Source: DATAXP01 sp036272935 (GTDB lineage: Bacteria; Planctomycetota; Planctomycetia; Pirellulales; PNKZ01). From it: 64,000 nt of DNA. The position numbers were made by a program, and so were the translations under genes. How positions within the stretch are numbered: position 1 is the first letter of the stretch; each line of letters opens with the position of its first letter. Of this stretch, positions 9,465 to 18,204 are shown in pieces. Location: positions 7,253 through 71,252 of the forward strand of contig DATAXP010000110.1 in the NCBI GenBank assembly GCA_036272935.1, written 5' to 3'. Under the pieces are notes generated by a model, which saw only the letters and a program-made list of their open reading frames with translations, made no database searches and had not been told where the DNA came from.

Positions 9465-9911
9465 ATGATTCTGGATACCATCGAGCAGGCTGCCCGATAT
9501 GCCGCATTGCATCCGCTGTTCGAGCGGGCGTTTCATTACTTGCGAGTTACCGACCTTGCCGCGCTGGAGTTAGGCCGGCACGAGCTGGACGGTGATCGGT
9601 TGTATGTGCTGTTGGCACGCGATGAGGGGCGCACGCGCTTGGGGGCGAAGCTCGAGGCGCACCGGCGGTACATCGACATTCAATACTTGATCGCTGGCGA
9701 CGAGGAGATGGGCTGGCGGTCCACGGCCGAGTGCTCGAAAATCGACACTCCTTATAACGACGGGCGGGATTTCCTGCTGTTTGCCGATCCGCCGGTCAGT
9801 TGGCTCGCGGTGCCGCCGCGCAGCCTGACGATCTTCTGGCCGGGCGACGCCCACGCCCCGCTTGCGGGCAGCGGACCGGTGCACAAAGCGGTGGTAAAGG
9901 TCGCGGTGTAA
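9465..9911 (+). CDS. YhcH/YjgK/YiaL family protein (EbgC-like cupin)
   Basis: A 148-residue single-domain cupin-like protein. The family signature EAHRRYIDIQYLIAGDEEMG and the C-terminal FWPGDAHAP and KAVVKV are all present; the His and Glu/Asp of these motifs bind a metal in structures of the family. Members include EbgC and are implicated in sialic acid or sugar processing, but the reaction is not settled. Start is ATG 9465 with a near-perfect GGAAGGA site, only 16 bp after the DUF1501 stop, so the two genes are very likely one transcript. A much longer upstream extension of this frame overlaps the DUF1501 gene and is not real. Confidence 0.85.
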   Translation: MILDTIEQAARYAALHPLFERAFHYLRVTDLAALELGRHELDGDRLYVLLARDEGRTRLGAKLEAHRRYIDIQYLIAGDEEMGWRSTAECSKIDTPYNDGRDFLLFADPPVSWLAVPPRSLTIFWPGDAHAPLAGSGPVHKAVVKVAV

Positions 9912-10040
9912 GGCTGAAGGCGGAGCGTTTGCCAATCGCGGGTCGATCAATTAGTTTGGAGTGATCGACACCGAGTCTGCAGACATTGCTTCCGCTGCTC
10001 CCTTCGTTCCTCCCCCGCACGTCCTCCAAGGTTCCGCGTC

Positions 10041-11102
10041 ATGCCTGATCGATACCTGTTCCCGAACCGCCTCACCCGCCGAGATTTTCTCTCCATTACG
10101 GCCGCTGCCGGCGCGACCCTTGCCTTGCCGCGGCTGGCGACGGCGGGCAATGAAACGACATCGCCGGTGCGCATCGGTTCGGGGCACTGGACGTACACGC
10201 TCGACGAGAACTGGGGCAAGCTCTCAGAAGGAATGAAGTACGGATTCGGCTGCGCGGTGGTGGTCGACTCGAAAGACCGGGTGTTCATCACCTCGCGATC
10301 CACGAATCCTTGCGTGGCGGTTTTCGGTTCCGACGGCACGCTGCTCGAAACGTGGAGCAACGATTTCGCTCAGAAGATCGGCTACTCGACTGATCAGGTG
10401 GCTGCCACCGCCCACGGTCTGTATTGGAGTAAAGAAGGCCCCGAGGAGTTCCTGTACTTCACCGAGAACAAGCCAGGAAACCGCGTTTACAAGACCGACA
10501 TGCAAGGCCGAGTGCTGTATGAATTGGGGAACATCGCCAAGGAAGGCTCGACCGCCCAGCCGTTCAAGTTCGACAATCCAACCGACGTGGCGGTCGCCCC
10601 CAATGGCGACATCTATATCGTCGATGGCTACGGCAGCCAGTTGGTTCACCGCTTCGACAAGAACTTCAAGCTGATCCGCACGATCGGCGGCCGCGGTAAG
10701 ACCAACGGCTTGTTCAATGTCTGCCACGGCGTTTGGGTGAGCACGCTGGGCAATGAGCCTGAGGTGTACATTGCCGACCGGGCAAATAATCGCCTGGAAG
10801 TGTATTCGCCGGAACTCGATTACAAGCGCACGGTGCCCGACATGCGGCTGCCATGCTGCTTCTATCAGCACGACGGCCACCTGTACGTACCAGAGCTAGG
10901 TTCGCGGGTTTCGATTATCGATCCGCAAGACAAGCCGGTGGCGCGGCTTGGGGACGGCAAGGGGGTGAAAAAGGAACAGATCACGCCCCACAAATTTGCC
11001 ACGCCACATGCGCTGACGGTCGATTCGCAAGGCGACCTGTACGTCGTCGAGTGGCTTGACTATGGCCGGCCTCGGAAGTTCAAGCACACGCCGCAGGCGT
11101 AG
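10041..11102 (+). CDS. NHL-repeat six-bladed beta-propeller, Tat-exported
   Basis: A 353-residue exported propeller. The N-terminus has a textbook Tat signal, LTRRDFLSITAAAGATLALP, with cleavage expected near ATAG. The rest shows NHL-type blades, each with a segment such as PTDVAVAPNGDIYIVDGYGS, EVYIADRANNRLEVYSP and PHALTVDSQGDLYVVEW. Related proteins are called peptidyl-alpha-hydroxyglycine alpha-amidating lyase-like, but the enzyme's activity cannot be claimed from the fold. The gene ends 44 bp before the hybrid kinase on the same strand, so a shared transcript is possible. It may bind a ligand in the periplasm. Confidence 0.8.
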   Translation: MPDRYLFPNRLTRRDFLSITAAAGATLALPRLATAGNETTSPVRIGSGHWTYTLDENWGKLSEGMKYGFGCAVVVDSKDRVFITSRSTNPCVAVFGSDGTLLETWSNDFAQKIGYSTDQVAATAHGLYWSKEGPEEFLYFTENKPGNRVYKTDMQGRVLYELGNIAKEGSTAQPFKFDNPTDVAVAPNGDIYIVDGYGSQLVHRFDKNFKLIRTIGGRGKTNGLFNVCHGVWVSTLGNEPEVYIADRANNRLEVYSPELDYKRTVPDMRLPCCFYQHDGHLYVPELGSRVSIIDPQDKPVARLGDGKGVKKEQITPHKFATPHALTVDSQGDLYVVEWLDYGRPRKFKHTPQA

Positions 11103-11146
11103 TACCGCACGCGCGACGACGACACTCTCAGGAATCGCCAGAACCG

Positions 11147-13324
11147 ATGAGTTGGTCGATAGGTCGAGGTCCGCAGATCGGCTTCCTTGCCGTGCTGGCG
11201 GCGTTGGTGTTCGACGCGGTGATCGCGTATCGCAACCTCAACGTGCTGCACGATAGCGATCGTCTGGTTGCCCATACCCACCAGGTGCTTACCGTACTGG
11301 CCGAGATGCTGTCGAGCGCTCAGGACGCTGAAACGCGGCAGCGGGGGTACATCATCACGGGGCGCGAGGCGTACCGCACCCCGTTCGAAGAAGCGATCAA
11401 CGCCACGTATCAGCACCTGGCCAAGCTCAAGGAACTGACGAGTGATAATCCTCGGCAGCAAGATCGCATCCACGAGCTGGAGCCGTTGCTCAAGAGCCGG
11501 CTCGACGACCTGGCCAACACGGTGGCCATACGTCGGGAGCAAGGGTACGAAGCGGCTGCCGAGCAGGTATCCGCCCTGGGGCCGCTGCCAATGGATGCGG
11601 TGCGTGTACTGGTCGCCGCCATGCAAGGCGAGGAGTATCAACTACTCGAGCAGCGGTCGAAGCAGGCCAACGACAGCTATTCGATTGCCGTCGGGGCGAA
11701 TGTCTTTGCGATGCTGCTGACCGTGGGAGTCATTGCGTTTGCCTGGCGATCGCTGGCGCTGGAGTTGGATGCCCGGCGCGCGGCTGAGATGGCCGCCCAC
11801 GGCGAGCGGGAAAGGCTGTTGACCACGCTGACTAGCATCGGCGACGGCGTGATCGTGACCGATCTGCATGCGCGCGTGATCCTGCAGAATCCCGTGTCGG
11901 AGCAGCTCACTGGCTGGGGGCACGAGGCCGTTGGTCAGCCGGTGACCAAAATCTTCCGCATTGTGAACGAGACGAGCCGAAAAGAGGTCGAGAATCCGGT
12001 GACGCGCGTGCTGCGCGACGGGATGATTGTTGGCCTCGCGAATCACACAGTGCTCGTTGCCAAGGACGGCAGCGAGCGCCCGATCGACGACAGTGGCGCG
12101 CCGGTACGCGACAAGCACGGCACGTTGGTAGGCACGGTGCTGGTGTTTCGCGACATCACCGAACGCCGCCAGGCCGAAGAAGTACAGCGCGAAGCCGACG
12201 CCCGCAAGGACCAGTTCCTGGCGATGTTGGCGCACGAGCTGCGCAATCCGCTCGCGCCGATCAGCAACGCCTTGCAGCTGTGGGGCATCGTCAAGGACGA
12301 TCCGGCGCAGATGGAAGAGCTACGGCAAATGATGGAGCGCCAGGTCCACCAGATGATCCGGCTGATCGACGACCTGCTCGACCTGTCGCGCATCACCCGC
12401 GGCAAGATTCAGTTGCGCAAGCAGCGCGTCGAGATCGGCACGCTGGTGCGCGGGGCCATCGAGGCGATCGATCCGTTGGTCCAGCGCTGCGGCCACGAGC
12501 TCGTGGTTACGCCGTCCGCCGATCCGGTTTACGTCCAGGTCGACGTGGCCCGCATGGTCCAGGTGTTCGGCAATATCCTGCACAACGCCGCCAAATACAC
12601 GGGCCGCAACGGCAAGATCTGGATCACCACCGCGCGGGAGGCCGACGAGGCGGTGGTGCGCATCCGCGACAATGGGCCTGGAATCCCTGAACCGATGCTG
12701 CCACGCATCTTCGACATGTTCATCCAGGTCGATCAGACGCTCGACCGTTCGCACGGCGGCTTGGGAATCGGCCTGACGCTAGTCAAAACGCTCGTCGAAG
12801 CGCACCAGGGGACCGTCATCGCGCGCAGCGAAGGGCTCGGACATGGCAGCGAGTTCATCGTGCGGCTGCCGGCGTTGGTCGCCAGCAAATCGGAGGACTC
12901 CGGCGAGGTTCCAATTGTCGGCAGCCGTCGATCCGACCGAGTTCCATCGCACCGGATCCTGGTGGTCGACGACGTGCAGGCCTCGGCCAAGACGCTGGCG
13001 ATGATGCTGCGTTCGATCGGCCAGGAAGTCGATACGCGCTGCGATGGGCCCTCGGCCCTCGAGGCAGTTGCGGAGAACGACTATGGCGTGATCTTCCTCG
13101 ACATTGCCATGCCGGGCATGGACGGATACGAAGTGGCGCGGCAGATTCGTCAGCGCGACGGCGATCGCCTGACGCTGGTGGCATTAACCGGTTACGGCCA
13201 GGAGCAGGATCGGCAGCAAGCGATGGCTGCCGGATTCAATCATCACCTGGTCAAGCCGACAAGCATTGAGACGTTGGAACATTTGTTGGAAACAATCAAG
13301 CCGCGCGCCACGCATCCGGCGTAG
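11147..13324 (+). CDS. CHASE3-PAS hybrid histidine kinase with receiver domain
   Basis: A 725-residue membrane sensor. Order of domains: membrane segment 10-30, periplasmic CHASE3 (about 34-178; AQDAETRQRGYIITG is diagnostic), second membrane segment (about 183-203), PAS (about 225-345), HisKA with phospho-acceptor His363 in MLAHELRNPLAP, HATPase_c with N box NILHNAAKY, G1 box IRDNGPGIP and G2 box HGGLGIGL, then a C-terminal receiver with the phospho-Asp652 in FLDIAMPGMDGYE and Lys in LVKPTS. It autophosphorylates and passes phosphate to its own receiver; no HPt domain or separate regulator is encoded next door. An ECF sigma gene follows after 40 bp, which suggests, but does not prove, joint signalling. 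Confidence 0.92.
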   Translation: MSWSIGRGPQIGFLAVLAALVFDAVIAYRNLNVLHDSDRLVAHTHQVLTVLAEMLSSAQDAETRQRGYIITGREAYRTPFEEAINATYQHLAKLKELTSDNPRQQDRIHELEPLLKSRLDDLANTVAIRREQGYEAAAEQVSALGPLPMDAVRVLVAAMQGEEYQLLEQRSKQANDSYSIAVGANVFAMLLTVGVIAFAWRSLALELDARRAAEMAAHGERERLLTTLTSIGDGVIVTDLHARVILQNPVSEQLTGWGHEAVGQPVTKIFRIVNETSRKEVENPVTRVLRDGMIVGLANHTVLVAKDGSERPIDDSGAPVRDKHGTLVGTVLVFRDITERRQAEEVQREADARKDQFLAMLAHELRNPLAPISNALQLWGIVKDDPAQMEELRQMMERQVHQMIRLIDDLLDLSRITRGKIQLRKQRVEIGTLVRGAIEAIDPLVQRCGHELVVTPSADPVYVQVDVARMVQVFGNILHNAAKYTGRNGKIWITTAREADEAVVRIRDNGPGIPEPMLPRIFDMFIQVDQTLDRSHGGLGIGLTLVKTLVEAHQGTVIARSEGLGHGSEFIVRLPALVASKSEDSGEVPIVGSRRSDRVPSHRILVVDDVQASAKTLAMMLRSIGQEVDTRCDGPSALEAVAENDYGVIFLDIAMPGMDGYEVARQIRQRDGDRLTLVALTGYGQEQDRQQAMAAGFNHHLVKPTSIETLEHLLETIKPRATHPA

Positions 13325-13364
13325 TTGACATCGGCTTGCAGTTGGTCCTCTGTGCGAGGCGACG

Positions 13365-13943
13365 TTGACCGAGCCGCACGCCCACGTCGATCCCGCTCGC
13401 GCGGAATGCGCTGACGCGCCCCCCGCCGCCGACGAGGCGCCGCGGCTCGACGCAGCATTGATCGCCATCTTGTTCGTCAAGCACGCCGATGAACTGCGCC
13501 GCTTTCTCACGGGTGTATTGCGCAATGCTGACCAGGCCGAGGACGCGATGCAGGCGGCTTTCACCAAACTGGTCGAGCTGGGCCACACGGCGCGCGAGGA
13601 GTCGCTCAAAGGCTGGCTGTTCCGCGTGGCGTATCACGAGGCGATCGTGGTTCGCCGGCGGCAAGCGATCCATCGCCGGGCGACCGACGTCCTGGCCGCC
13701 ATGGACCCGCGAGTGCCGCCGACGGCCGATCTGCCCGTCGTGCGCAGCGAGACGATCGACCTGGTTCGCGATGCGATCGCGCGCCTGCCGGCCGAGCAGC
13801 GCCAAGTGGTGCGATTGCGGATGTACGAACAGAAGAAATTCGCGCAGATTGCCGGGGAGCTGCAGGTGCCCCTGGGCACGGTGCTCACGCGGATGCACTT
13901 GGCGCTCAAGAAACTGCGCGTGGCGCTTGAGCGGAGCAAATGA
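13365..13943 (+). CDS. ECF-type RNA polymerase sigma factor
   Basis: A 192-residue sigma-70 family factor with only regions 2 and 4. Region 2 is around ADELRRFLTGVLRNADQAED and GWLFRVAYHEAIVVRRRQ; region 4 is the helix-turn-helix with LPAEQRQVVRLRMYEQ and VPLGTVLTRMHLALKKLR. The start is TTG at 13365 with GAGGC seven bases upstream; the first in-frame ATG would delete part of region 2, so TTG is preferred. No anti-sigma gene is adjacent. The upstream neighbour is the hybrid kinase, 40 bp away on the same strand. It converges on the DUF1559 gene through an inverted repeat. Confidence 0.88.
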   Translation: MTEPHAHVDPARAECADAPPAADEAPRLDAALIAILFVKHADELRRFLTGVLRNADQAEDAMQAAFTKLVELGHTAREESLKGWLFRVAYHEAIVVRRRQAIHRRATDVLAAMDPRVPPTADLPVVRSETIDLVRDAIARLPAEQRQVVRLRMYEQKKFAQIAGELQVPLGTVLTRMHLALKKLRVALERSK

Positions 13944-13997
13944 CGAAACTGTGGGAGGCGAATCCTTTCGCCGACCCATAGCCGTCATTCGTCATTT
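13938..13997. terminator. Inverted repeat joining two convergent gene ends
   Basis: The arms AAATGACGAA (13938-13947) and TTCGTCATTT (13988-13997) are perfect inverted copies. A second short hairpin, GGCGAA...TTCGCC, lies between them. The left arm holds the TGA of the ECF sigma gene and the right arm holds the stop (complement of TCA) of the convergent DUF1559 gene. The structure suits a bidirectional terminator, though there is no strong U tract. Confidence 0.5.
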
Positions 13998-15155
13998 CTT
14001 GGCCACGTGGCCGTCGTCGCGCGTCACCAGCATCTGAAGCGTCGGCAGGTCCATCTGTTCGCTTTTGAACTCGACGTGTCCGTCGCCGAACAACACGTTC
14101 GCCCCGCCGACGTGTACCGAGAAGATCCCGTGATTGTGCCCCGGCCCCGTCGGATGCTGAGGGATGTTCTTGGGCTTTTTGTCCCTGGGCAGCCGCGGCG
14201 GCGGGCCGATCGGATTGGCGACGATTCCCTTCGGCAGCTTTTCGGCATCGAGCGTGACGGCGTTGATGGCGTAGCGCACCGTGGTGATGTTGAAACAACG
14301 GTCGTCGCCGCTGCCGTTGATCCCTTCGGCCTCAGGGTTCAGGCCGCCGTAATTGCCTCCCGCGCCCTTGTAGCCGCCGTCGGGGAACGAGCTGCGCAGA
14401 TCGTACTGTAGTGGCGGATTGTAGTAAGGGTCGATCCCCCAGGTTGATTGTTCGCCGACAATGATCACGTTCCCCACGCCATCGCGCAGCGACGCATGGC
14501 GCATCGCCTGGTTGGGAGGAAACGCTCCCGAGCCCGACAAGATGCCCCAGGGGCCGTCGCGCGTGTTGCGGCCATGCGGGCCGATCACCGACTGATCCGG
14601 CCGGATGTTCATCATGTCGGGAGCCGAGCCGGCCAAGGCCACGTAGTCAGGCAGCGCAACGCCTTTGGCCGGGTGATCGAGCGAGTCGCGATTCGCTTGA
14701 GAATAGGTCTTGTTTGGATCGCTGAGTGGCGGCAACGAACTTGCCGGACAGCGCATCACGGTCGGCAGCAATCCGTCGACCAGCTTGAGATTGGGATTCA
14801 CCTCTTCGCCGCCGAAGTCACCGCTGCAGCGGACCTGCTCCCAATGCATCTTGCCGCCGTCTTGTGCGACATACGGCAGCAGCTCGGTCCACCAACTTGG
14901 CCCCCAGGGAGACTCTGGGCTCATTTGATAGCGCGCGCCACACGGAAACGCACCCGAATGAGCGGTCTGATACGCGTCGAGCGCTTGGCCAAGCGCTCGC
15001 AGGTTGTACGCACAACCGCTGCGCCGCAGTGCCTGCGTGCCGCGATACAGCAACGGAATCGCGACGATCACGACGATCACCGACACGACGACCGCGACAA
15101 TCGCTTCGAGAACCGTGAAACCAGCGCGGCGGCAACGATCATCGGCCGTGCTCAT
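13992..15155 (-). CDS. DUF1559 (SBP_bac_10) pseudopilin-like protein
   Basis: A 387-residue protein of the family massively expanded in planctomycetes. The N-terminus carries a type IV pilin-like cleavage and methylation site, GFTVLEAIVAVVVSVIVVIV, so it is probably processed by a prepilin peptidase and assembled in a type II secretion-like pseudopilus. The body is the DUF1559 domain. The C-terminus shows the H-X9-DG motif in HVGGANVLFGDGHVEF. ATG 15155 has an excellent GGAGGAGAG ribosome site. These proteins have no agreed specific function; roles in a pseudopilus or in surface binding have been proposed. Confidence 0.88.
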   Translation of the reverse strand: MSTADDRCRRAGFTVLEAIVAVVVSVIVVIVAIPLLYRGTQALRRSGCAYNLRALGQALDAYQTAHSGAFPCGARYQMSPESPWGPSWWTELLPYVAQDGGKMHWEQVRCSGDFGGEEVNPNLKLVDGLLPTVMRCPASSLPPLSDPNKTYSQANRDSLDHPAKGVALPDYVALAGSAPDMMNIRPDQSVIGPHGRNTRDGPWGILSGSGAFPPNQAMRHASLRDGVGNVIIVGEQSTWGIDPYYNPPLQYDLRSSFPDGGYKGAGGNYGGLNPEAEGINGSGDDRCFNITTVRYAINAVTLDAEKLPKGIVANPIGPPPRLPRDKKPKNIPQHPTGPGHNHGIFSVHVGGANVLFGDGHVEFKSEQMDLPTLQMLVTRDDGHVAKK

Positions 15156-15605
15156 CGTGCAACTCTCCTCCCCCCGTGGCTTGATCGCAAGCTTTGGCGT
15201 GCGGCGAACGATTGTATTCTCGTTAGCTTGCCTGGGGGCCGCAAGCCGGCGGCGCCTCGGCAGCGGTGGGTACTAATTCCCGCGCGGCACGGCGGGTCAA
15301 GCCCCGCGTCGGCCATCGACTTTGTACCCCACCATGGACCCCGGGGTAACGGGTACAAACTCGCCCCACTTTCGGCGCGCGCCGACTTAGTACCCGATCG
15401 CGATAAATAGGTACAAACTCGATCTTCCGGTTTCGATCTGAACGAGCATTGTCGATGGCCAGTTGGATTTGAAACCGGGACATCAATAGCCCGTCTCGCC
15501 GAAGGCGGCCGACGCGCTTGACCGTGAACCGAGGCTCGGCGAAAGTAGGAGAGCCGCCCTGCCGGTCCCTCGTTACCTGCCGCAGTCGATGGAGTTTAGC
15601 CATCC
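15156..15605. other. 450-bp intergenic region with tandem imperfect stem-loops
   Basis: No gene is supported here. The DUF1559 gene starts on the left and the PQQ propeller gene on the right, so the gap must hold both divergent promoters. Apart from the two-copy repeat at 15317-15421, I see no tRNA, riboswitch-like fold or strong consensus promoter. Confidence 0.5.
15317..15421. repeat. Two tandem copies of a GTACCC...GTACAAACTCG stem-loop
   Basis: Copy one (15317-15363) runs from CGACTTTGTACCCC to GGGTACAAACTCG and can fold through TTTGTACCC/GGGTACAAA. Copy two (15383-15421) runs from CGACTTAGTACCCG to AGGTACAAACTCG with the same design but a weaker stem. The outer parts are conserved while the loops differ, as expected for protein-binding sites or a paired regulatory RNA structure. 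It sits between two divergent genes. Confidence 0.5.
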
Positions 15606-16916
15606 ATGTTTTCCGCGTTCCCGGCTTGCCGCACTTCGGCATGCCACGTTTTCGTTGTTCTCGCTGCGACTTGGCTAGGGCTAGCGGAACGTGCCGAGGC
15701 CGAAAATTGGCCGCAATGGCGCGGTCCGCGCAACAACGGCGTCAGCAGCGAGACGAACCTGCCGGTCACCTGGAGCAAGTCGGAAAACATCTTGTGGCGC
15801 GCTTCGCTGCCGGGGCCGGCTGGGGCGACACCCGTGGTCTGGGACGACAAGATTTTCCTCACCAGCGCCAAGGGGCAAGAGCTGGTGCTCGTGTGTCTCA
15901 ACACCTCGGGCAAGGTGCTGTGGGAGCGGAAGGTCGGCTCGGGAGATCAGCCGGTGCGCGGCGACGAGGGGAACATGGCCTCGCCCAGCCCCTCGACCGA
16001 CGGCAAGCACGTGTGGGCGTTCATGGGCTCGGGCGATCTGGCGTGCTACACCGTAGCCGGCAAGCAGGTTTGGCAGCTCAACGTTGGCAAGCGGTTCGGG
16101 CCGCTGAACATCGCCTTCGGCATGACCTCGACGCCGGTGCTCGACGGCAATCGGCTCTATTTGCAATTGCTTCACACGAACGGGGCGCTAGTGATCGCAC
16201 TCGATGCGCTGACCGGAAAGAATGTCTGGGTCCACAAGCGGCCCAGCGATGCCAAGGACGAATGCCTGCATTCCTACGCCTCGCCGATTCTGTATCGCGA
16301 CAACGACCAAGAGTTTCTGCTGGTTCACGGCGCCGACTACATCACCGCCCACAGTCTCAAGGACGGCAAGGAACTGTGGCGCTGCGGCGGCCTGAATCCG
16401 CCCGGCAAGTACAACCACACGTTGCGGTTCGTCGCTTCGCCGGCCGTGACCGAGGGGTTGATCGTCGTCCCTTCGGCGAAGAATGGCCCGATCCTAGCGC
16501 TGGAGCCCGCAAGCCATGGCGATATTACCAGCACCAGCCAGGGGCACGTCTGGCGGCGCGATGAGAACACGCCCGACGTCCCCTCGCCGTTGATCTACGG
16601 CGGCTTGGTCTACTTGTGCCGCGAGTCGGGGCTGCTGCTTTGCCTCGATGCTCAGACCGGCAGGGAATACTACTATGAGCGGACGCATTCGCACCGACAT
16701 CGCGCCAGCCCGGTCTACGCCGACGGCAAAATCTATCTCACCGCGCGCGACGGGGTAGTGACCGTCGTCAAGGCAGGCCGCGAGTTCGAGATCCTTGCCA
16801 CTAACGAACTCGACGAGGCGATTTCGTCGTCACCGGCCATCTCGAACGGCCGTATCTATCTTCGTGCGTTCGATGCGCTGTATTGCATCGGCTCGAATCA
16901 ACCCGCCGCCAAGTGA
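15606..16916 (+). CDS. Exported PQQ-like beta-propeller protein
   Basis: A 436-residue eight-bladed-type propeller. An N-terminal hydrophobic signal ends near AERAEAENWP, followed by the common planctomycete opening WPQWRGPRNNG. Blades show PQQ-type tryptophan-docking segments such as VVWDDKIFLTSAKG, GKVLWERKVG, VWAFMGSGDLACYT, GKELWRCGG and PSPLIYGGLVYLC. The catalytic Asp/Ca2+ set of true quinoprotein dehydrogenases is not evident, so quinone binding is doubtful; members often act as outer-membrane assembly (BamB-like) or binding proteins. The stop is 13 bp before the start of the FG-GAP gene, implying co-transcription. Confidence 0.82.
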   Translation: MFSAFPACRTSACHVFVVLAATWLGLAERAEAENWPQWRGPRNNGVSSETNLPVTWSKSENILWRASLPGPAGATPVVWDDKIFLTSAKGQELVLVCLNTSGKVLWERKVGSGDQPVRGDEGNMASPSPSTDGKHVWAFMGSGDLACYTVAGKQVWQLNVGKRFGPLNIAFGMTSTPVLDGNRLYLQLLHTNGALVIALDALTGKNVWVHKRPSDAKDECLHSYASPILYRDNDQEFLLVHGADYITAHSLKDGKELWRCGGLNPPGKYNHTLRFVASPAVTEGLIVVPSAKNGPILALEPASHGDITSTSQGHVWRRDENTPDVPSPLIYGGLVYLCRESGLLLCLDAQTGREYYYERTHSHRHRASPVYADGKIYLTARDGVVTVVKAGREFEILATNELDEAISSSPAISNGRIYLRAFDALYCIGSNQPAAK

Positions 16917-16919
16917 ACA

Positions 16920-17020
16920 GGAACCGCAGATGAACGCAGATGCACGCCGCTGTGTAGGAACCGGCAGTTTTTTTTCTAATCTGCGTTTATCCGCGTTCGT
17001 CTGCGGTTTTCTGCTTCCGG
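16920..17020. repeat. Inverted repeat of the CCGCAGATGAACGCAGATG family, inside a CDS
   Basis: AACCGCAGATGAACGC (16922-16937) and GCGTTCGTCTGCGGTT (16993-17008) are inverted copies with 15 of 16 bases matching. The surrounding words CGCAGATG and ATCTGCGTTTATCCGCG are of the type repeated in many planctomycete and verrucomicrobial genomes. Here the repeat carries the start codon and most of the signal peptide of the next gene. Confidence 0.7.
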
Positions 17021-18183
17021 CTTTCGCACTGGCCGCCGAGATCAAGTTTCAACCCGAAGAGATTGCCACCGATTTGACGGTCGGCTACGCGGTGAACCTG
17101 GTCGACATGAACGACGATCGCAAGACCGATATTGTGGTCGTCGATAGTCGCCGGGTGATCTGGTACGAGAACCCAACCTGGAAGGTTCACACGATCATTG
17201 AGAACGCGACGAAGCCCGATAATGTGTGCATCGCCCCGTACGACATCGACGGCGACGGGCGGCTCGACTTCGCCCTGGGGGCCGATTGGCGTCCGAGCGA
17301 CACGAATACTAGCGGCACGATCCAGTGGCTCAAGCGACCCAGCGCGTCGGGTCTTTGGGAAGTGCGGCAGATCGGCGAGGAGCCAACGACGCACCGCATG
17401 CGCTGGATCGACCTTGATTCCGATGGGCACAGCGAGTTGGTGGTCCTGCCGCTGTTTGGCCGCGGCACGACCAAGCCCGACTTTGCCGAGACAGGAGTGC
17501 GCGTGCTGGCCTACAAGATTCCCGCCGATCCGGTGCACGATCCGTGGCATGCCGACGTGCTCAACGACGAAATGCACGTCACCCACAACTTCTGGCCGAC
17601 CGACTTCAACGGCGACGGCCACGTGGAGCTGCTCGTCACCAGCTTCGAAGGGGTCAACTTGCTCGTGCGTGGCGGCGACACAAAATGGTCGCGCCACGTC
17701 ATTGGCGAAGGGAATCAAACCTCGTCGCCCAACCGCGGCGCCAGCGAGATCAAGCGCGGCATGCTCGACGGCGGGGCCGACTTCATCGCCACGATCGAAC
17801 CGTGGCACGGGTTCCAGGTGGTCGTGTACACGCGCCCTGCCGGTTGGTCGCTTGAGAAACCCGCGATGTGGACTCGCAAGGTGATCGACGACGATCTGCA
17901 ATGGGGACACGCCGTCTGGTGCGCGAACCTCGACGACGATGCCGACGACGAGCTGATCGTCGGCGTGCGCGACAACAAGAGCGCGAAGGTGCTCAGCGGC
18001 CTGCGCGTCTACGATCCGCAGGACCGCGCCGGTCACGATTGGAAGCGGTTGCTGTTCGACGCCGGCGGCGTAGCGATTGAAGACCTGGCGGCGACCGATC
18101 TCAATGGCGACGGCCGGGCCGATATCGTCGCCAGCGGCCGCGCCACGAAGAACGTGAAAATCTACTGGAACGAAACGGAATAA
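16930..18183 (+). CDS. Exported FG-GAP/VCBS repeat protein
   Basis: A 417-residue exported beta-propeller of FG-GAP type. Repeats with calcium-binding D-x-[DN]-x-D-G loops are visible: DMNDDRKTDIVVVD, DIDGDGRLDFALG, DLDSDGHSELVVL, DFNGDGHVELLVT, DLNGDGRADIVAS. The predicted signal runs through LRLSAFVCGFLLPAFALAAE, with cleavage near ALAA. The frame is open further upstream but overlaps the PQQ gene; ATG 16930 follows an AGGA site and gives a proper signal peptide. That signal is encoded by a dispersed inverted repeat (16920-17020), a likely recent start-site replacement. Ligand unknown; co-transcription with the PQQ propeller is likely. Confidence 0.85.
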   Translation: MNADARRCVGTGSFFSNLRLSAFVCGFLLPAFALAAEIKFQPEEIATDLTVGYAVNLVDMNDDRKTDIVVVDSRRVIWYENPTWKVHTIIENATKPDNVCIAPYDIDGDGRLDFALGADWRPSDTNTSGTIQWLKRPSASGLWEVRQIGEEPTTHRMRWIDLDSDGHSELVVLPLFGRGTTKPDFAETGVRVLAYKIPADPVHDPWHADVLNDEMHVTHNFWPTDFNGDGHVELLVTSFEGVNLLVRGGDTKWSRHVIGEGNQTSSPNRGASEIKRGMLDGGADFIATIEPWHGFQVVVYTRPAGWSLEKPAMWTRKVIDDDLQWGHAVWCANLDDDADDELIVGVRDNKSAKVLSGLRVYDPQDRAGHDWKRLLFDAGGVAIEDLAATDLNGDGRADIVASGRATKNVKIYWNETE

Positions 18184-18204
18184 CTCGTCGCCTGCGCCAC
18201 GCGA

